From Ichthyophonus hoferi (Eukaryota > Opisthokonta > Ichthyosporea > Ichthyophonida > Ichthyophonidae), in assembly GCA_002751075.1 (NCBI GenBank), contig NAOQ01000135.1, positions 111,170-139,200 of the forward strand: 28,031 nt of DNA, read 5' to 3'. Below, one piece after another: positions 27,249 through 28,031 of the stretch. Made by a program: the position numbers and the translations under genes. Below the pieces are notes generated by a model. It was not told the origin of the DNA and made no database searches. It saw only the letters and a program-made list of their open reading frames with translations. Each line of letters opens with the position of its first letter. The first letter of the stretch is position 1.

Positions 27249-27295
27249 CTACTTGGTTTCTTTCTTGTCCTTTTTGTAAAACCAAATACTTTCCC
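27249..27295 (-). CDS. Possible terminal exon of an unrecognised gene
   Basis: On the minus strand an acceptor-like tttacatag precedes an open stretch that ends in WFYKKDKKETK and a TAG at 27249-27251. A minus-strand AATAAA lies at 27201-27206, 43 nt past the stop, as expected for a last exon. The exon is short and all three frames are partly open, so chance is a serious alternative. I do not recognise the family, and no upstream exon can be joined to it with confidence. Confidence 0.2.
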
Positions 27296-27547
27296 CTATG
27301 TAAAAAATATAGATAACTACACTATGCTAAAGCAATGTGCCTATGAGGATTTTGTTGATAACCCATCAATAACATATAACCTTCGGAATTAGTGTGTTTT
27401 TAAAGTAATATAACATGATTTACTAATATCAGAATCTTGCTTAACTAAATATCCTTGGTAAGTTAATGTAAAAATAGTCTACCTGTAATGCACATGTATG
27501 AGAAACTAAAAAAATGTACAAATTGTATGCAGTTTAATTTGGAACTT

Positions 27548-27782
27548 TTAATTGTAACCCAATAGTAATATTTGAATTGTTTGTACGGTAAAAAACTTGA
27601 AGGCTTTTGGTATAATATCGTATTCAATTGCCTGAAATAAATGGTTGATAACGATTGGCTTCTACACAAGCTATTGGCGAATCTACGGTCGGAATCTTTG
27701 TAAATTCCTCAACAACTTGCTGTTTAAAAATATGTCCAATCCGGATCAATTGGTAAATTACTTGAATTAATTCTAAGTTCTT
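27548..27782 (-). other. Unrecognised protein-like open stretches
   Basis: Two adjacent minus-strand stretches, 27627-27782 (52 codons, including EEFTKIPTVDSP and CVEANRYQPF) and 27548-27631 (28 codons, including DIIPKAFKFF), lie in different frames. Their amino-acid mix is much less low-complexity than chance frames elsewhere in the window. They may be parts of host exons or old element sequence. I do not recognise a family and do not join them. Confidence 0.25.
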
Positions 27783-28031
27783 TTAACTGTATTTTATGTC
27801 GCGAGCCTAACAATGCTTAATTTTACTGAGCCAGTTGCATATACCAATCAGAACCCCTGTTTACCATGATATTGTCGAATATTTATTGGTGAAAGCCTTT
27901 ATTGTTTATACAGATTTTCTATATTTTGCTTATGTATAATACACCTATCAACCATATACAGCGTATATGCGTTTGAAATATCTCTACTAAGTATATTCTA
28001 ATACTTCTTCCTCCCTTTCCACATATATTTT

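Larger units (their letters stand above)
26841..28031. other. Right-end region with weak candidate exons
   Basis: AT-rich DNA with no confidently named gene. Two weak minus-strand coding candidates lie at 27249-27295 and 27548-27782. Their parent gene, if real, would continue beyond the window edge. Confidence 0.35.

Overview
The window is AT-rich (roughly 30% G+C by eye), intron-dense nuclear eukaryotic DNA. Three protein-coding genes can be rebuilt with confidence, all on the minus strand. From right to left in transcription order they are a RAB1-type small GTPase (20295-17049, 5 exons, 201 aa), a DNAJC21/JJJ1-type J-domain co-chaperone (15105-4741, 16 exons, 573 aa) and an intronless mitochondrial ribosomal protein bL32m (1361-903, 152 aa). 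Near-identity of the GTPase to animal RAB1, the animal-like DNAJC21 layout and introns of about 290-1380 nt point to an animal. The AT richness and simple repeats would suit an early-branching one such as a sponge, but that last step is a guess.

Layout. 1-902: 3' flank of bL32m with a poly(A) signal. 903-1361: bL32m. 1362-4740: AT-rich intergenic DNA with a short three-unit repeat and no recognisable gene. 4741-15105: DNAJC21; its introns carry a 268-nt C-free minisatellite, a 4 x 30-bp tandem repeat, several microsatellites and a 20-bp satellite broken by a 418-base run of N. 15106-15329: probable DNAJC21 promoter region. 15330-15725: an array of 36 in-register 11-bp units. 15726-17048: RAB1 3' flank. 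17049-20295: RAB1. 20395-20466: three inverted CCAAT boxes, the likely RAB1 promoter. 20467-28031: gene-poor DNA with old mobile-element-like remnants, including two direct copies of about 680 bp, and weak candidate exons near the right end.

The three proteins do not form one pathway: ER-Golgi traffic, cytosolic 60S ribosome maturation and mitochondrial ribosome structure. DNAJC21 and bL32m are both ribosome-related, but independent promoters are likely and nothing indicates co-transcription. I found no convincing new biological system. The most unusual signals are the phase-perfect 11-bp array, the G-free tract (in transcript sense) just upstream of one splice acceptor, and the frequent UAUAG 3' splice sites.
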